Assembly: GCA_002319915.1 (NCBI GenBank)
Contig: DCFQ01000060.1
Coordinates: forward strand, 1-17,071
DNA from: Bacteroidales bacterium UBA1800
GTDB lineage: Bacteria > Bacteroidota > Bacteroidia > Bacteroidales > VadinHA17
Direction of reading: 5' to 3'
Length of the DNA stretch: 17,071 bases
The position numbers and the translations under genes are program-made. Position 1 is the first letter of the stretch; each line of letters begins with the position of its first letter. Shown one piece after another: positions 15,551 to 17,071 of this stretch. Under the pieces are notes generated by a model, which worked only from the letters and a program-made list of their open reading frames with translations, ran no database searches and was not told where the DNA came from.

Positions 15551-16711
15551 TTATTTCTTTTGTTTCTTTTCGAGTGCGTCCTGCAAAGGTAATATTTTGT
15601 TGTTCTCGACAGCGATTACGAATGCATCAGGAAAGAGGGAGCCAAGCTTTTTCCGGTAGCTGACCGCTTCGGAATACTCCCGGAAGCTACCCGATGCATA
15701 TCTGAACCAGCCTGCTGAAGGAAGTTCGGTTATGCCGGAGAGACCGTTGAAATTTGCGGGACTCAGATCCTTTCTTTCAGGTGATGAGACGATCTGCACC
15801 ATGAAGATCAGTCCGCTGTCGGCTTTTTCCGGTTCCTCCGCCGATGAATCCTCAGGCTGAACTGCGGTCTCCGTCGCAACAGTGGTAATATTGCTTTTTT
15901 TGTCAATTTCGTAAAGGTATTCCTTCGTGGCCCTGTAGATGGCAGAGGCAATATAATCCTGCCCCTCTTTTGAGCAGAGGTATTTTTCCTCATCCGCATT
16001 CGTGATATAGCCCGATTCCACCAGTACGCTTGGCATTGTCGTCATATACAGGACCCAGAAACCTGCCTGCTGGACACCCCTGTCGACCCTGTTTATGCGA
16101 TTCCGGAACTGGCTCTGTATCAGTGATGCAAGCAACGTGCTCTGTTCCTTGAAGGTGTTCTGCATCACCGTGAACATAATATACGACTCGGGCGATTTTG
16201 GATCAAATCCTTCATACTTGGTCGAGAAATCATCTTCAAGGAGAATGACCTCGTTTTCTTTCATTGCGACCTCAAGATTCTGCTCGTCTTTGGCAGGGCC
16301 CATAATATAGGTCTCGGTGCCTCTGACATTTTTGTTCTTAGCCCAGTTTGAATGGATCGAGATAAACAGGTCAGCCTTGTTCTTGTTTGCAAGTTCCGCC
16401 CTGTCGCGTAACTCCGGAAACACATCCGAATCTCTGGTATAAAGCACCTTTACATTGCTTATGTTCTTCTCGATATACTGGCCGGTCTTCAATGCAATTG
16501 CCAGATTAATGTTCTTTTCCTTGCTGTTGGCCCCGAGTGCCCCGGGATCTTTCCCCCCATGACCGGCATCGATCACAATGATCCTGGTCTTTTGCGGGAA
16601 TGCCCGGCCCGGCTGGCATGGAATTATGAACAAAAGTGAAAACAGGAGAAGTAACTTCCAATAAATGATATTATTGGTACGTTGTTTGCCGTTAATAATC
16701 ACGGTTCCCAT
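15551..16711 (-). CDS. N-acetylmuramoyl-L-alanine amidase with SPOR-like C terminus
   Basis: The 386-residue exported enzyme cuts the bond between MurNAc and the stem peptide of peptidoglycan and is usually needed for cell separation. A signal peptide (hydrophobic 19-31, ending about residue 38) is followed by an Amidase_3 domain (43-268). The zinc ligands are His51 in DAGHGGKDPG, Glu65 in SKEKNINL and His120 in ISIHSNW; the catalytic glutamate is Glu232 in VLVESGYITN. An insertion (about 141-178, NEVILLEDDFSTKYEG) is present in the fold. After an acidic linker (280-299), FMVQIVSS...GWFRYASGSF...AVSYRKKL (about 301-372) looks like a SPOR domain, which binds denuded septal glycan. It is the first gene of the amidase-MCE operon and divergent from the LptD-like gene. 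Confidence 0.93.
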   Translation of the reverse strand: MGTVIINGKQRTNNIIYWKLLLLFSLLFIIPCQPGRAFPQKTRIIVIDAGHGGKDPGALGANSKEKNINLAIALKTGQYIEKNISNVKVLYTRDSDVFPELRDRAELANKNKADLFISIHSNWAKNKNVRGTETYIMGPAKDEQNLEVAMKENEVILLEDDFSTKYEGFDPKSPESYIMFTVMQNTFKEQSTLLASLIQSQFRNRINRVDRGVQQAGFWVLYMTTMPSVLVESGYITNADEEKYLCSKEGQDYIASAIYRATKEYLYEIDKKSNITTVATETAVQPEDSSAEEPEKADSGLIFMVQIVSSPERKDLSPANFNGLSGITELPSAGWFRYASGSFREYSEAVSYRKKLGSLFPDAFVIAVENNKILPLQDALEKKQKK

Positions 16712-16732
16712 CTACAGTTAAGGTTTTTTAAT

Positions 16733-16780
16733 TAGTTTTGCGGCTGACAGTGGACGTCACACAAAAACTGTACAAAAATA
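16733..16780. promoter_or_regulatory. divergent -7 elements between amidase and LptD-like genes
   Basis: Two exact TAnnTTTG elements face opposite ways. TAGTTTTG at 16733-16740 on the plus strand would serve the LptD-like gene. TATTTTTG at 16780-16773 on the minus strand would serve the amidase, with a leader of about 55 bases. Neither has a clear TTTG at -33, and the promoter regions would overlap, so competition between them is possible. Confidence 0.35.
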
Positions 16781-16789
16781 GTATTTAAG

Positions 16790-17071
16790 TTGTATTTTTT
16801 TAAAGAAAAGCGGTTCCTCATATTTCTCCTGATGGTGCTCCAGACTGTGATGCTGTTCCCCCAGGAAAGCATTAAGCATGCTGATTCCCTGCTTGTAAAG
16901 CAGGATTCAATCCGAAAAGACACAATTCCCCCGGGAGTAAAAAGACCATCAAAAAGCGGTATTGACAAGCAGGTAAAGTATAAGGCGGCCGATTATATCA
17001 AACGTGATGTGGTCGCAAAAATGGTCATTCTTGTCAAGGATGCTGTTGTCGATTATGGCGATATTGAGATG
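16790..17071 (+). CDS. lptD: LptD/OstA-like outer-membrane LPS assembly protein, 5' end only
   Basis: The frame runs off the right edge; 94 codons are visible. A signal peptide (KEKRFLIFLLMVLQTVMLFPQ, split as basic 5-8 then hydrophobic 9-23) is followed by a polar linker rich in Ser, Lys and Asp. VKYKAADYIKRDVVAKMVIL and KDAVVDYGDIEM then follow, a repeating strand pattern typical of the OstA/LptA-like periplasmic domain at the N terminus of LptD in Bacteroidota. LptD inserts lipopolysaccharide into the outer leaflet. The frame is closed by a stop at 16745-16747 and has no ATG before the signal peptide, so TTG 16790 is the most likely start; the first ATG (16832) would cut off the basic part of the signal. 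The divergent amidase-MCE genes fit an envelope cluster. The beta-barrel is outside the window, which limits certainty. Confidence 0.65.
   Translation, partial: MYFFKEKRFLIFLLMVLQTVMLFPQESIKHADSLLVKQDSIRKDTIPPGVKRPSKSGIDKQVKYKAADYIKRDVVAKMVILVKDAVVDYGDIEM

Overview
This 17 kb window looks like ordinary chromosomal DNA of a Bacteroidota bacterium, probably from the Bacteroidales/Marinilabiliales side. The evidence is the family-level character of the proteins, the near absence of Shine-Dalgarno sequences, several short envelope lipoproteins, and repeated Bacteroidota-type promoter elements (TAnnTTTG at -7, in the best cases with TTTG about 20 bases upstream). No rRNA, tRNA, CRISPR array, insertion sequence or phage gene was seen.

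Layout from left to right. (1) The 3' end of an AddB/RecB-like PD-(D/E)XK nuclease with iron-sulfur type cysteines (+). (2) A TPR membrane protein followed directly by ribH, riboflavin pathway (-). (3) Divergent from these, recF overlapping a DUF721/DciA-type helicase-loader gene (+). (4) Convergent with dciA, a 582-residue protein of unknown role with a transglutaminase-like Cys/His core (-). (5) ndk (-) and, divergently, nrnA plus two FKBP-type prolyl isomerase lipoproteins (+). (6) A short RsmI-like tetrapyrrole-methylase-fold methyltransferase (-) and, divergently, a PhnP/RNase Z-like metallo-beta-lactamase-fold hydrolase with a textbook promoter (+). (7) A small basic putative lipoprotein (-). 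(8) A large secreted protein joining a glycosidase-like barrel to a sulfatase-modifying-factor (FGE) fold that lacks the catalytic cysteines (+). (9) dnaA (-) with an AT-rich 339-base leader. (10) An envelope cluster: an MCE/MlaD protein and a secreted N-acetylmuramoyl-L-alanine amidase (-), divergent from the 5' end of an LptD/OstA-like gene (+).

Two themes recur. Three replication genes, dnaA, recF and dciA, lie within about 12 kb. Several genes serve the envelope: amidase, MCE protein, LptD, lipoprotein isomerases and the secreted glycosidase-like protein. The rest is housekeeping (ribH, ndk, nrnA, methyltransferase).

I found no convincing new multi-gene system. The two proteins most worth a closer look are the transglutaminase-like protein (3459-5207) and the glycosidase-like/pseudo-FGE fusion (9966-12779). 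All family calls come from motifs read by eye; no database search was possible.
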